A DNA stretch of 37,988 bases from Catellatospora coxensis (GCF_016862635.1 NZ_BONI01000084.1:1-37988), one strand, 5' to 3'. Positions 14,785-22,554 are shown, numbered from the stretch's first letter. The notes: generated by a model not told the origin, from the letters alone. Made by a program: numbers and translations.

Positions 14785-15585
14785 TCAGCGGCCCGGCGTC
14801 AGCAGGACCGCGCGGGAGTCCACGTTGAGCACGTGCCCGCCGCCCAGCGTGGACAGCGGTTCGGGCCAGTGCACGTGGCCGCAGACGGTCAGCGGCGGCG
14901 CGGCGCGGCGGATCCGCTCGCCGAGCACGGCGCTGCCGCGCTGGTCCGGGCGCGCACCGGGCGGCCCCTCGTGCAGCACGAGCAGGTCGGGGGCCGTGGC
15001 GAGGGCGCGGGCGAGGTTCGCGAGCTGGTCGCGTTCGGCGCGCCGGCCCGGCCGGGCGGGATCGCCGATGATGCCGCCCACCCCGGCGAAGCGCACGCCG
15101 GCGTGTTCGACCGCGTCACCGTCGAGCGGGACCGGGGCGGGGTCGAGGCCGGCCAGATCGGACGGCGCGAGCACGTCGTGGTTGCCGAGCACCCCGGTCA
15201 CGAGCCGGCACCCGGCGGCGGCGAACGCGAGCCAGACGTCGGCGACGTCCCCGGACGCGCCGCGTACGTCGGCGGTCGGCGCGGAGTAGAGGTCACCGGC
15301 CAGCACCACGGCGAGCCGGTCCGGGGATGGCACGAGGCCCTGCTCCGCCCAGCCGGCCAGGTGCTCGGCGAGCGCGACCCCGAGCAGCACGGATGCGCCA
15401 CCGTACGGCGACGGGGCGACGCCTTGCAGGTCACCGGCGACCAGGACGGCCTCGCAGCCGTCGGGCACCCGGGTCACGGCCAGCCGCTGTACGGGCAGCC
15501 GTACCGACTCGGTGCCGCCGCCCGATCGGGCCTGCCGGTAAACCAGGCCGGTTACGGTCGTCAGCTCGCTCCCGGTCACCCGCAT
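14785..15585 (-). CDS. Metallophosphoesterase family protein
   Basis: A 266-aa protein of the calcineurin-like phosphoesterase fold with the metal-ligand set in order: VAGDLQG (about 50-55), VVLAGDLYS (D98), GVLGNHD (about 131-137), LVLHEGPPG (H205) and CGHVHWPEP (about 235-243). These bind two metal ions and hydrolyse phosphomono- or diesters; the substrate is unknown. There is no signal peptide, so it is probably cytosolic. ATG 15585 is preferred to an upstream ATG at 15642, because the latter lies inside a palindrome (15626-15647) that looks regulatory. Neither start has a strong ribosome site. The TetR gene is the next gene upstream on the same strand. Confidence 0.82.
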   Translation of the reverse strand: MRVTGSELTTVTGLVYRQARSGGGTESVRLPVQRLAVTRVPDGCEAVLVAGDLQGVAPSPYGGASVLLGVALAEHLAGWAEQGLVPSPDRLAVVLAGDLYSAPTADVRGASGDVADVWLAFAAAGCRLVTGVLGNHDVLAPSDLAGLDPAPVPLDGDAVEHAGVRFAGVGGIIGDPARPGRRAERDQLANLARALATAPDLLVLHEGPPGARPDQRGSAVLGERIRRAAPPLTVCGHVHWPEPLSTLGGGHVLNVDSRAVLLTPGR

Positions 15586-15625
15586 CGCCTGACGGTAGCG
15601 GGCGCCGAGCCCGGCACTCACATCG

Positions 15626-15647
15626 TTTTGATGTGGCCACATCGAAA
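15626..15647. promoter_or_regulatory. 22-bp palindrome between the TetR and metallophosphoesterase genes
   Basis: The core GATGTGGCCACATC (15630-15643) is a perfect palindrome, extended by TTT/AAA arms after one mismatch. A further CACATC at 15619-15624 forms another inverted pair with the left half. The stretch is much more AT-rich than its surroundings. It lies 41 nt before the metallophosphoesterase start and is a likely operator. Confidence 0.5.
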
Positions 15648-15750
15648 AAGTTGTAAAAGCCGACGCGCGCAGGTGTTCTCGCCGCGGCGAAGGGCCCGTT
15701 GTGCCGGAGTCGACGGCGGTGGTCGCCGACCGCGGGGCACATGCGCCAGG

Positions 15751-16443
15751 TCAGCGGCGCGGTTTGCGCCTGGACGTGATCAGGGTCTGCAGGCCGTCCA
15801 GGATGCGGTCCAGGCCGAACTCGAAGGCCTGGTCCTGGCCGCCTTCGGCGGCTGCCGCGGCCATGGTCTGCGCCAGGACCGGGAAACGCGCGCCGTGCTC
15901 GGCCAGGACGGCGGCGATCCCGGCGCTGAACTGCGCGTCGGGGTCGCGCACCGCGGCGGCCTGCTGGGCGATCATCCGGACGTGCCCGGCGAGCACGGCG
16001 ATGGCGTCGAGCTGTTCGGCGCCGGTCAGCCCGGTGTCCCGCAGCGCGGTCAGCGCATGCTCCATCCAGGCCAGCTCGTGTGGGCCCAGCGGGCGCGGGC
16101 CGACCGTCGCCTCCAGCGCCCACGGGTGGCGCAGGTATGCGGTGAGCAGGCCGTGCGCCCACTCGTGCAGCGCCGCGCGCCATGCGGCGGGGTCCAGGCG
16201 GGGCGGCTCGCCGACCGCGCGTTCGACCATGAGCGCGACCAGTTCGCCCTTGCCGGGCAGGTAGCGGTACAGCGACATCTTGGTGAAGCCGAGCTCGGCG
16301 GAGACCCGCTGCATGGAGACGGCGGCGAGGCCTTCGGCGTCGGCGACCGCGATCGCCGCGTCGGTGATCTGCAGCAGGGTCAGCGAGGGTTTCGGCCCGC
16401 GGGTGGGCTGGGCGCGCTCGCCCCAGAGGAACTCCATCGTCAC
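15751..16443 (-). CDS. TetR-family repressor with Tet-repressor-type C-terminal domain
   Basis: A 230-aa protein. The helix-turn-helix lies at about residues 20-65 (I.DAAIAVADAEGLAAVSMQRVSAELGF, KMSLYRYLPGK). The C-terminal half (LHEWAHGLLTAYLRHPWALEA, then GHVRMIAQQ) resembles the ligand domain of true Tet repressors (TetR_C_1 type) more than generic AcrR proteins. GTG 16443 has GGAGG about 8 nt upstream. It is divergent from a flavoprotein monooxygenase across 81 bp holding two inverted repeats. This is the classic repressor/target layout, so it probably represses itself and the monooxygenase. The inducer is unknown. Confidence 0.88.
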   Translation of the reverse strand: MTMEFLWGERAQPTRGPKPSLTLLQITDAAIAVADAEGLAAVSMQRVSAELGFTKMSLYRYLPGKGELVALMVERAVGEPPRLDPAAWRAALHEWAHGLLTAYLRHPWALEATVGPRPLGPHELAWMEHALTALRDTGLTGAEQLDAIAVLAGHVRMIAQQAAAVRDPDAQFSAGIAAVLAEHGARFPVLAQTMAAAAAEGGQDQAFEFGLDRILDGLQTLITSRRKPRR

Positions 16444-16465
16444 CGGCTTGCCCTCCTCAGAAAAC

Positions 16466-16482
16466 TGTGTCTAGCATACACA
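16466..16482. promoter_or_regulatory. Operator 1 in the TetR/monooxygenase gap
   Basis: TGTGT and ACACA are inverted around a 7-nt spacer. On the minus strand the spacer and right arm contain TATGCT, a good -10 hexamer for the repressor gene, so binding here would block its own transcription. Confidence 0.6.
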
Positions 16483-16491
16483 ATTCAAACA

Positions 16492-16506
16492 GTGTCCGGT
16501 GGACAC
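16492..16506. promoter_or_regulatory. Operator 2 in the TetR/monooxygenase gap
   Basis: GTGTCC-GGT-GGACAC is a perfect inverted repeat 10 nt from operator 1 and shares the TGT/ACA ends. It lies 18 nt upstream of the monooxygenase ATG, just before its GGGAGG ribosome site. Confidence 0.6.
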
Positions 16507-16524
16507 AATTAAGGGAGGGTTCTC

Positions 16525-17721
16525 ATGCGCAGCGTGCTCATCTCGGGGGCCGGCATCGCCGGCCCGGCTCTGGCGTACTGGCTCGGCCGGGCCGGCTACC
16601 GGCCGACGGTCGTGGAGATCGCGCCGGCCCCGCGGCGCGGCGGCAGCGCCGTCGACTTCCGCGGCGGCCACCTGCCCGTGCTGGAGCGCATGGGCGTGCT
16701 CGACGCGCTGCGCGAGGCGCAGACCGGCGGCAGCCCGATGCGCTTCGTCGACGCCGACGGCCGCCGGCTCATGGAACTGCCGGGCGACTTCGCCGGGGGA
16801 GAGGTCGAGGTGCTGCGCGGCGACCTCGCCCGGATCCTGTACGAGCACAGCCGCCCGCACGCCGAGTACGTCTTCGGCGACACGGTGACCTCGCTCGCGC
16901 AGACGCCCGACGGCGTCGACGTCACCTTCGCCCACAGCCGGGCGCGCACGTTCGACCTGGTGATCGGGGCCGACGGGGTCCGGTCCACGGTGCGCCGGCT
17001 GGCCTACGGCCCGCACGAGCGGTACGTGTCGCACCAGGGCTACCACGTGGCGTCCTGGGAGGTGCCCGGGTTCGGCGGCCAGGGCCGGGGCAGCCTGCTC
17101 TACAACGAGCCCGGCCGCATGATCAGCGTCGGCGGGGACCACCGTGACCCCGAGCGGGCGTACGCCTTCGCCGTGTTCGCCGCGCCGCCGATCGACCATC
17201 CCCGCCGCGACCTCGACCGGCAGCGCGAGATCGTCACGGCCGCGCTCGGCGGCATGGGCTGGCACGCCCCGCGCCTGCTCGCCGCGCTGCCCGACGCGTC
17301 CGACCTGTACTTCGACGCGATCTGCCGGGTCGACGTCACCCCGTGGTCACGCGGGCGGATCGCGCTGCTCGGCGACGCGGCGTGCGGGGCCACCATCGGC
17401 GGCATGGGCGCGGGCACCGCGATCCTCGGCGCGTACGTGCTGGCGGGCGAGCTGGCCGCGGCCGGTGACGAGCACGCCGTCGCGTTCGGACGGTACGAGG
17501 CGCTGCTCGGCGCGCACGCCCGGCGGGGCCAGCAGGGCGGCCAGAACACCGGCCGGTTCCTCGCGCCACGCCGGGCCTGGGCGGTGCGGGCCCGCAACGC
17601 CCTGCTCAACCGGCCGTACTTCATGAACCTGATGCTCAAGGCCGCCGACGACCGCACCAATGTGCTCGACCTGCCGGACTACCCGGCCCTGCGCGGCGGC
17701 CGGCGGCACGGCGCGAGGTGA
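16525..17721 (+). CDS. FAD-dependent (class A) monooxygenase, TetX/PHBH superfamily
   Basis: A 398-aa flavoprotein. The Rossmann FAD motif is at residues 8-13 (SGAGIAGPALAYWLG), followed by VEIAP; the DG motif GADGVRSTVRR lies near 148-158 and the GD motif RIALLGDAA near 278-288. All three are diagnostic for NAD(P)H-dependent aromatic hydroxylases of the PHBH fold, which includes tetracycline-inactivating TetX, rifampicin monooxygenases and many biosynthetic hydroxylases. GGGAGG stands 6 nt before ATG 16525. The divergent Tet-type repressor and the LysE exporter 30 nt downstream suggest a small detoxification or export unit. The substrate is unknown, and a biosynthetic or catabolic role is equally possible. 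Confidence 0.9.
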   Translation: MRSVLISGAGIAGPALAYWLGRAGYRPTVVEIAPAPRRGGSAVDFRGGHLPVLERMGVLDALREAQTGGSPMRFVDADGRRLMELPGDFAGGEVEVLRGDLARILYEHSRPHAEYVFGDTVTSLAQTPDGVDVTFAHSRARTFDLVIGADGVRSTVRRLAYGPHERYVSHQGYHVASWEVPGFGGQGRGSLLYNEPGRMISVGGDHRDPERAYAFAVFAAPPIDHPRRDLDRQREIVTAALGGMGWHAPRLLAALPDASDLYFDAICRVDVTPWSRGRIALLGDAACGATIGGMGAGTAILGAYVLAGELAAAGDEHAVAFGRYEALLGAHARRGQQGGQNTGRFLAPRRAWAVRARNALLNRPYFMNLMLKAADDRTNVLDLPDYPALRGGRRHGAR

Positions 17722-17751
17722 GCCCGCGCGCCGCGTGAGAGACTGCGGCGC

Positions 17752-18417
17752 GTGACCATCACGTCGGCCGTCGTCTCGTTCGCCCTCGTCGCCGGAGTAC
17801 TCACGATCATCCCCGGGGTGGACACGGCCCTGGTGCTGCGCGTCGCCGTGGCCCGGGGCCGCGGGCACGCGTACGCCACCGCCGCGGGCATCTGCACCGG
17901 CGCGCTGCTCTGGGGCGCCGCCGCTGCCGCCGGAGTCTCCGCCCTGCTGCTGGCCAGCACCACCGCGTACGCCGTGATGCGCGTGGCGGGCGGCATCTAC
18001 CTGGTCGTCGTCGGCGCGCTCATGCTCCGCGACGCCTGGCGCTCCCGCCGCACCGGAGCCGCCGAGGCGGCCCCCACCGCGGTCACCCCGCCTCCCCCGA
18101 CCGGCTCGGCCTGGCGCGCCTTCGGCACGGGCGCCCTGACCAACCTCCTCAACCCCAAGGTCGGCCTGTTCTACGTCGCGATGCTCCCGCAGTTCCTGCC
18201 CGACGGCGTCGCCGCCCTCCCCATGGGCCTCCTGCTCGCCCTGGTCCACGACCTCGAGGCGATGCTCTGGTTCGCCCTGCTCATCGGCGGCATCGACCTG
18301 GCCCGCCGCTGGTGGACCGGCGACACCGCCACCCCCACCCGCCTCCGCCGCCTCACCGACGCCCTAGCCGGCACCCTCCTGATAACCCTCGGCCTCCGCC
18401 TGACCACCGACCGCTGA
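17752..18417 (+). CDS. LysE/RhtB-family exporter
   Basis: A 221-aa membrane protein with about six predicted helices. The N-terminus (LVAGVLTIIPGVDTALVLR.A...G) is the LysE/RhtB signature, and GALTNLLNPKVGLFYVAMLPQF is the conserved fourth-helix region with NPK. The family exports amino acids and small metabolites. GTG 17752 is used; the ribosome site is weak. It begins 30 nt after the monooxygenase stop and is probably co-transcribed with it, so it may export that enzyme's product or a related compound. Confidence 0.9.
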   Translation: MTITSAVVSFALVAGVLTIIPGVDTALVLRVAVARGRGHAYATAAGICTGALLWGAAAAAGVSALLLASTTAYAVMRVAGGIYLVVVGALMLRDAWRSRRTGAAEAAPTAVTPPPPTGSAWRAFGTGALTNLLNPKVGLFYVAMLPQFLPDGVAALPMGLLLALVHDLEAMLWFALLIGGIDLARRWWTGDTATPTRLRRLTDALAGTLLITLGLRLTTDR

Positions 18418-18421
18418 AAGC

Positions 18422-18470
18422 AAGGGCACCTTATTAACGGTATCCGTAGAGGAAGGGCACCTTCTTAACG
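18422..18470 (+). repeat. Direct pair of AAGGGCACCTTC-type repeats
   Basis: AAGGGCACCTTATTAACG (18422-18439) and AAGGGCACCTTCTTAACG (18453-18470) differ at one position and are 31 bp apart, directly after the LysE stop. The same core occurs at 21015-21060 and 25817-25860, but as inverted pairs. Here both copies point the same way, so no long hairpin forms. This may be a half-element or a rearranged copy. Confidence 0.8.
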
Positions 18471-18568
18471 CAAGATGCCGTGTGAGCTGCGGCTTTCGTT
18501 CGGCAGGCGGTTGGCGGCGAACGGGCCTCGGCGGAGCGGGCGGCGGCCGCCGGGGTGAGAATGGAGCG

Positions 18569-19408
18569 GTGCTGAAGGCCTCGTCGCTGGTGCGTCCCGC
18601 GCTGATCGTGCTGCTGGTCATCGCGATGCTGGTGACCGCGCTGTGGCTGCTGCAGCGGCGGCTGATCTTCCTGCCGGACACCGCGCACCCCGGCCCGGCC
18701 GCCCAGACCATCCCCGGCGCGCAGGACGTCACCCTGCACACCACCGACGGGCTGGCGCTGACCGCCTGGCTGGTCCCGCCGACCGGCCCGGACCGCGACC
18801 TGACCGTGCTCGTCGCCGGCGGCAACGCGGGCAACCGCGCCGACCGGGCCCCGGTCGCGCGGGCCCTGGCCGCCCGCGGGTTCACCGTGCTGCTCATGGA
18901 CTACCGGGGGTACGGCGGCAACCCCGGCAGCCCGAGCGAGGCCGGGCTGGCGCTGGACGTCCGCGCGGCGTACCGCCACCTCGTGGACGAGGCGAAGGCG
19001 CGCCCGGACCGGATCATCTACTTCGGAGAGAGCCTGGGCTGCGCCGCCGTCACCGGTCTGGCCGTCGAGCACCCGCCCGCCGGGCTGCTGCTGCGCTCGC
19101 CGTTCACCGACCTGGCCGCGACCGCCGCCGAGCACTACCCGTTCCTGCCGGTACGCCTCATGCTGCGCGACCGGTTCCCGGTGGCCGAGCAGATCGCGGG
19201 CATCGCCGTGCCGACCGCCGTGGTCTACGGCACCGAGGACTCGATCGTGCCCGCCGAGCAGAGCCTCGCGGTCGCGAAGGCCGCGGCGGGCGCGGTCGAG
19301 ATCACGCCGGTGGCGGGCGCGGACCACAACGACGTCGTGCTGTTCGAAGGGCACGAGCTGATGGCCGCGGTGGACCGCCTCGCCGACCGGATCGACGGCG
19401 TCTCCTGA
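18569..19408 (+). CDS. Membrane-anchored alpha/beta hydrolase
   Basis: A 279-aa protein starting with a single hydrophobic anchor (LVRPALIVLLVIAMLVTALW) followed by RRLIFLPD. The hydrolase core has the nucleophile elbow FGESLG (S155), VVYGTEDSIVP (D224) and ADHNDV (H253), a complete Ser-Asp-His triad, plus the oxyanion region VLVAGGNAGNR and LLMDYRGYGGNPG. It resembles the bacterial group related to Bem46/ABHD13 and YfhR-like hydrolases, whose substrates are poorly known. GTG 18569 is preferred, with GGAG very close upstream (2 nt spacing, unusually short). The frame stays open upstream, but that sequence looks non-coding. Confidence 0.85.
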   Translation: MLKASSLVRPALIVLLVIAMLVTALWLLQRRLIFLPDTAHPGPAAQTIPGAQDVTLHTTDGLALTAWLVPPTGPDRDLTVLVAGGNAGNRADRAPVARALAARGFTVLLMDYRGYGGNPGSPSEAGLALDVRAAYRHLVDEAKARPDRIIYFGESLGCAAVTGLAVEHPPAGLLLRSPFTDLAATAAEHYPFLPVRLMLRDRFPVAEQIAGIAVPTAVVYGTEDSIVPAEQSLAVAKAAAGAVEITPVAGADHNDVVLFEGHELMAAVDRLADRIDGVS

Positions 19409-19414
19409 CCGGCG

Positions 19415-19477
19415 CTCCCGCGCGACGGCGTGCTGAGAAGCGCGCGCGATCGACTTCTGCTTTAGTGGGCGCGGGAG
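19415..19477 (+). promoter_or_regulatory. Leader pairing that could hide the CDF ribosome site
   Basis: CTCCCGCGC (19415-19423) is the exact complement of GCGCGGGAG (19469-19477), which covers most of the GGGAGG ribosome site of the metal exporter. Pairing would mask it. No known metal riboswitch consensus is recognisable, so any regulation is inference. Confidence 0.35.
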
Positions 19478-19484
19478 GCACGCC

Positions 19485-20675
19485 ATGAGTGACGATCACC
19501 GCCACGGCCCCAGCGGCCACGGCCACGCGGAACACGGTCCCGGCGAGCACGCCGCCCACCCGCACGACCACGACCATCCGCCTGACCACGGCGGCCACGA
19601 TCACGACCACGACCACGGCCATGATCACGGACACGATCATGCGAGCGCCGGCCCGCTCTCCCGGCTGAAGCACCAGCTCGGCCACCTGTTCAGCCCGCAC
19701 TCGCACGACGCGGCGGACAAGGTGGACTCCGCGATGGAGTCCTCCCGCGAGGGCCTGCGCGCCCTGTGGATCTCCCTGGTGGTGCTCGGCGTCACCGCGG
19801 TGCTGCAGGCCGTCGTCGTGTACTTCTCCCACTCGGTCGCCCTGCTCGGCGACACCCTGCACAACGTGGCCGACGCGCTGACCGCGGTGCCGCTGGGCGT
19901 GGCGTTCGTGCTCGGCCGCCGCCGGCCGACCCGCTCGTACACGTACGGCTTCGGCCGGGCCGAGGACCTGGCCGGCATCTTCATCGTGCTGACCATCGCG
20001 GCGTCGGCGGCGCTGGCCGGGTACGAGGCGTTCCGGCGGCTGCTCGACCCGCAGGAGGTACGCCACCTGCCCTACGTCGCCGCGGCGGCGCTGATCGGGT
20101 TCGCGGGCAACGAGCTGGTGGCCCGCTACCGCATCGTCGTCGGGCGGCGCATCGGCTCGGCGGCGCTCGTCGCGGACGGGCTGCACGCGCGTACCGACGG
20201 CTTCACCTCCCTCGCGGTGCTGTTCGGCGCGGGCGGCGCGGCGCTGGGCTGGTGGTGGGCCGACCCGGTGGTGGGCCTGCTCATCACGGTGGCGATCCTG
20301 GTCGTGCTCAAGGACGCCGCGCGCGAGGTGTACCGGCGGCTGATGGACGCGGTGGACCCGAAACTCGTCGACGCGGTCGAGCAGACGCTGCGCGGCACCC
20401 CGGGCGTGGTCGACGTGGGCGAGGTGCGGCTGCGCTGGATCGGGCACCGGCTGCGGGCCGAGTGCGCGGTGGCCGTCGATGCCGAGCTGACGGTGACCCG
20501 GGCCCACAAGATCGCGGTCGACGCCGAGCACCGGCTGCTGCACGCGGTGCCGAAGCTGACGGCCGCCATGGTGCACGCCGATCCGGCCGGTGCGCGCACC
20601 GACCCGCACGCGGTGCTGAACCACCACCGCGATCCCGGAAACCACGAGGTTGGCGGCGCGCACGACCGGGTATAG
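19485..20675 (+). CDS. Cation diffusion facilitator (zinc/cobalt-type metal exporter) with His-rich N-terminus
   Basis: A 396-aa inner-membrane metal/proton antiporter. Residues 4-52 are extremely rich in His and Asp (repeated HDH, GHDH), a probable cytosolic metal-binding or buffering tail. The membrane domain (about 90-290, six helices) carries the metal site motifs LLGDTLHNVADAL in helix 2 and LVADGLHARTDGF in helix 5. The cytosolic C-terminal domain follows (about 300-380; DPKLVDAVEQTLRGTPGVVDVGEVRLRWIG). The family exports Zn2+, Co2+, Cd2+ or related ions. GGGAGG lies 6-7 nt before ATG 19485. The His tail is encoded by an imperfect CAC/GAC-rich DNA repeat (about 19495-19640) prone to length variation. 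Confidence 0.93.
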   Translation: MSDDHRHGPSGHGHAEHGPGEHAAHPHDHDHPPDHGGHDHDHDHGHDHGHDHASAGPLSRLKHQLGHLFSPHSHDAADKVDSAMESSREGLRALWISLVVLGVTAVLQAVVVYFSHSVALLGDTLHNVADALTAVPLGVAFVLGRRRPTRSYTYGFGRAEDLAGIFIVLTIAASAALAGYEAFRRLLDPQEVRHLPYVAAAALIGFAGNELVARYRIVVGRRIGSAALVADGLHARTDGFTSLAVLFGAGGAALGWWWADPVVGLLITVAILVVLKDAAREVYRRLMDAVDPKLVDAVEQTLRGTPGVVDVGEVRLRWIGHRLRAECAVAVDAELTVTRAHKIAVDAEHRLLHAVPKLTAAMVHADPAGARTDPHAVLNHHRDPGNHEVGGAHDRV

Positions 20676-20678
20676 CCG

Positions 20679-20700
20679 CTGGCGAGGCGATAGTCGCCAG
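20679..20700 (+). other. Intercistronic hairpin before the DUF6458 gene
   Basis: CTGGCGA (20679-20685) and TCGCCAG (20694-20700) pair perfectly around an 8-nt loop. The stem ends 1 nt before the AGGAGG of the next gene and begins 3 nt after the exporter stop. It may be an attenuator or simply limit coupling between the genes. Confidence 0.4.
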
Positions 20701-20712
20701 AAGGAGGCTGAC

Positions 20713-20958
20713 ATGGGTATCGGCGCGAGCCTGTTCCTGATCGCGCTGGGCGCGATCCTTACCTTCGCCCTGGATGTGAGCATCAGCGGGCTGGACCTGG
20801 ACGTGGTCGGCTGGATCCTGATGGTCGTCGGCGCCCTCGGGATGGTCCTGACCCTCACCATCTGGAGCAGCCGCCGCCGCAGCGTGGTCACGACCGCGCC
20901 CACGGAGCGGCGGGTCATCGAGGAGACCCGCGACACCGTGCCCCCCGGCACCGTATGA
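20713..20958 (+). CDS. DUF6458-type small membrane protein
   Basis: An 81-aa protein with two helices: MGIGASLFLIALGAILTFAL, a short loop VSISGLDLDVVG, and WILMVVGALGMVLTLTIW. A basic/polar cytosolic tail follows. This pattern is the DUF6458 signature, common in actinobacteria and of unknown function. ATG 20713 has a perfect AGGAGG 5 nt upstream. It is probably transcribed with or just behind the CDF exporter. Two strong hairpins follow. Confidence 0.85.
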   Translation: MGIGASLFLIALGAILTFALDVSISGLDLDVVGWILMVVGALGMVLTLTIWSSRRRSVVTTAPTERRVIEETRDTVPPGTV

Positions 20959-20967
20959 CCGTCATCC

Positions 20968-21011
20968 CAGCTTGGGTCCCCGACCGCACCAGCGGTCGAG
21001 GACCCGAGCTG
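20968..21011. terminator. 20-bp hairpin after the DUF6458 gene
   Basis: Arms 20968-20987 and 20992-21011 pair over 20 bp around ACCA, with one wobble and one mismatch. It starts 9 nt after the DUF6458 stop and is the first of two stacked structures in the gap between convergent genes. Confidence 0.75.
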
Positions 21012-21014
21012 TTG

Positions 21015-21060
21015 GGAAGGGCACCTTCCACAACGCATAGCGATGTGAAGGTGCCCTTCC
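21015..21060. terminator. AAGGGCACCTTC repeat as bidirectional hairpin
   Basis: GGAAGGGCACCTTC (21015-21028) and GAAGGTGCCCTTCC (21047-21060) are a perfect 14-bp inverted pair with an 18-nt loop (contains GCATAGCGA). TT follows on the plus strand. It lies 3 nt from the stop of the minus-strand ABC permease. It belongs to the same repeat family as 25817-25860, which has a similar loop (GCGTAGCGA). Confidence 0.8.
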
Positions 21061-21063
21061 TTG

Positions 21064-21807
21064 CTACTGCCAGCGGAACAGCCGGATCGCGAGAGCCCCC
21101 GTGATCAGGGTGTACCCGGCGGCCACGGCGAGGTGCAGGGGCTGCGGCCAGTCGCCGGACCACGCCGCCTGCATCGCCTGCGACGCCGCGCCCAGCGGGG
21201 TGAAGTCGGCGACCCGCTGGGCGCCGTCGGGCATCATGTCGCCCGGGGTCCACACCCCGGCGAAGAACAGCATCGGGAAGTACACCAGGGTGCCGATGCC
21301 CGCCGAGGCGCGGGCGTTCGGCGTCACCGCGGCGATGAACAGCGCCACACCGGTCATCGCCCCGGCGCCGAGCAGGTAGGCGACCAGCAGAGCGGGCCAG
21401 TTCTCCGGCCCGCGGCTGCCGAACGCCACGGCGGCGGTCAGCATCATCAGCGCCGAGCCCGCGACCAGCGCCGCGACGTTCACACCGAGCTGCGCGCCGA
21501 TCAGCGCCGACGGCTTCACCGGCGTGGTGGCCAGCCGCTTGAGCACGCCCCGCTCGCGGTACTGGGCGAGCACGCTGAGCAGGGAGGTCATGGTCACCGT
21601 GCCGATGGCGAGGGCCAGCACGATGGGCAGGTACAGGTTGATGGGGCGCTGGCCGCCGAAGTCGGGCGACGGCTCGCTGAACGCGGGGATGGCGTTGCCG
21701 AGCACGATCACCAGCACGGCAGGGAAGGCCAGCGCGAAGAATGCGCTCACCGGCTCGCGGAGGAACAGCCGGGCCTCGGCGCCGGTCAGTCGGGTCAGGG
21801 CGGACAT
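21064..21807 (-). CDS. ABC-2 type exporter permease
   Basis: A 247-aa permease with six predicted helices and the ABC-2 membrane-domain pattern: an amphipathic start (LTRLTGAEARLFLREPVSAFFALAFPAVLVIVLGN), ERGVLKRLATTPVKPSALIGAQL between helices 2 and 3, and VYFPMLFFAGVWTPGDMMP near helix 5. GGAG lies 6 nt before ATG 21807. The ATPase gene ends 12 nt upstream, so the two form an operon encoding a drug- or lipid-type exporter. The operon is divergent from the histidine kinase gene at 22680. Confidence 0.9.
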   Translation of the reverse strand: MSALTRLTGAEARLFLREPVSAFFALAFPAVLVIVLGNAIPAFSEPSPDFGGQRPINLYLPIVLALAIGTVTMTSLLSVLAQYRERGVLKRLATTPVKPSALIGAQLGVNVAALVAGSALMMLTAAVAFGSRGPENWPALLVAYLLGAGAMTGVALFIAAVTPNARASAGIGTLVYFPMLFFAGVWTPGDMMPDGAQRVADFTPLGAASQAMQAAWSGDWPQPLHLAVAAGYTLITGALAIRLFRWQ

Positions 21808-21819
21808 GGTTGCTCCTGC

Positions 21820-22554
21820 TCAGTTGTCGCGGTCGGTGCCGGTCAGGGCGAGGAACGCGTCCTCGAGGTTCGCGCGGTAGCCGTCGACGTCGCCGACGTT
21901 CGCGATCAGCGCGGCCGGGGTGTCCAGCGCGACGATCTTCCCGCCGTCGAGCACGGCGAGCCGGTCGCACAGCCGCTCGGCCTCGTCCATGAAGTGCGTG
22001 ACCAGCAGGACGGTCACCCCGCGGTCGCGGATCTGGCGGATCAGCCGCCACGTCTCGCGCCGGGCCCGCGGGTCCAGGCCGGTGGTGAGCTCGTCCAGGA
22101 TCGCCAAGCGCGGGTTGCCGATCAGCGCGAGCGCGATCGACAGGCGCTGCTTCTGGCCGCCGGACAGCTTCGCGTACGGCATCCGGACCTGCTCGGTCAG
22201 CCCGACCGCGGCCAGCAGCTCGCGCCAGTCGGCGGGGTCGCGATAGAAGGAGGCGTACAGCTGCATGGCCTCGCCGACGCGCAGCCGGTCCTGCAGCTGG
22301 CTCTCCTGCAGCTGCACCCCGATGATCCGGCGCAGTTCCTCCCGGTCGGCACTGCTGTCCAGGCCGAACACGCTGATGCTGCCCGCGTCGGGGGTACGCA
22401 GGCCGGAGATGCACTCGACGGTGGTGGTCTTACCGGCGCCGTTCTCGCCGAGGATGCCGAAGACCTCGCCCTCGGCCACGGTGAAGGAGACGCCGTCGAC
22501 GACCGTGCGGTCGCCGTACCGCTTGGTGAGCCCGTTGACTTCGATGACTGTCAT
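21820..22554 (-). CDS. ABC exporter ATP-binding protein
   Basis: A 244-aa nucleotide-binding subunit: Walker A GENGAGKTT, signature LSGGQKQR, Walker B LAILDEL followed by TTGLDPRARRETW, and H-loop VTHFMDEAE. These belong to the DrrA/CcmA-like ABC-2 exporter class. It pairs with the permease that starts 12 nt downstream. ATG 22554 has no clear ribosome site upstream, so the messenger may be leaderless or nearly so. The 125-bp gap to the divergent kinase gene must hold both promoters and a GC palindrome (22629-22640). Confidence 0.92.
   Translation of the reverse strand: MTVIEVNGLTKRYGDRTVVDGVSFTVAEGEVFGILGENGAGKTTTVECISGLRTPDAGSISVFGLDSSADREELRRIIGVQLQESQLQDRLRVGEAMQLYASFYRDPADWRELLAAVGLTEQVRMPYAKLSGGQKQRLSIALALIGNPRLAILDELTTGLDPRARRETWRLIRQIRDRGVTVLLVTHFMDEAERLCDRLAVLDGGKIVALDTPAALIANVGDVDGYRANLEDAFLALTGTDRDN

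Noticed and set aside
19415-19484. NiCo (czcD-type) riboswitch before the metal exporter
   Set aside because: The leader is only 76 nt and lacks the paired GC-rich modules of that class; only a simple complementarity to the ribosome site is seen.
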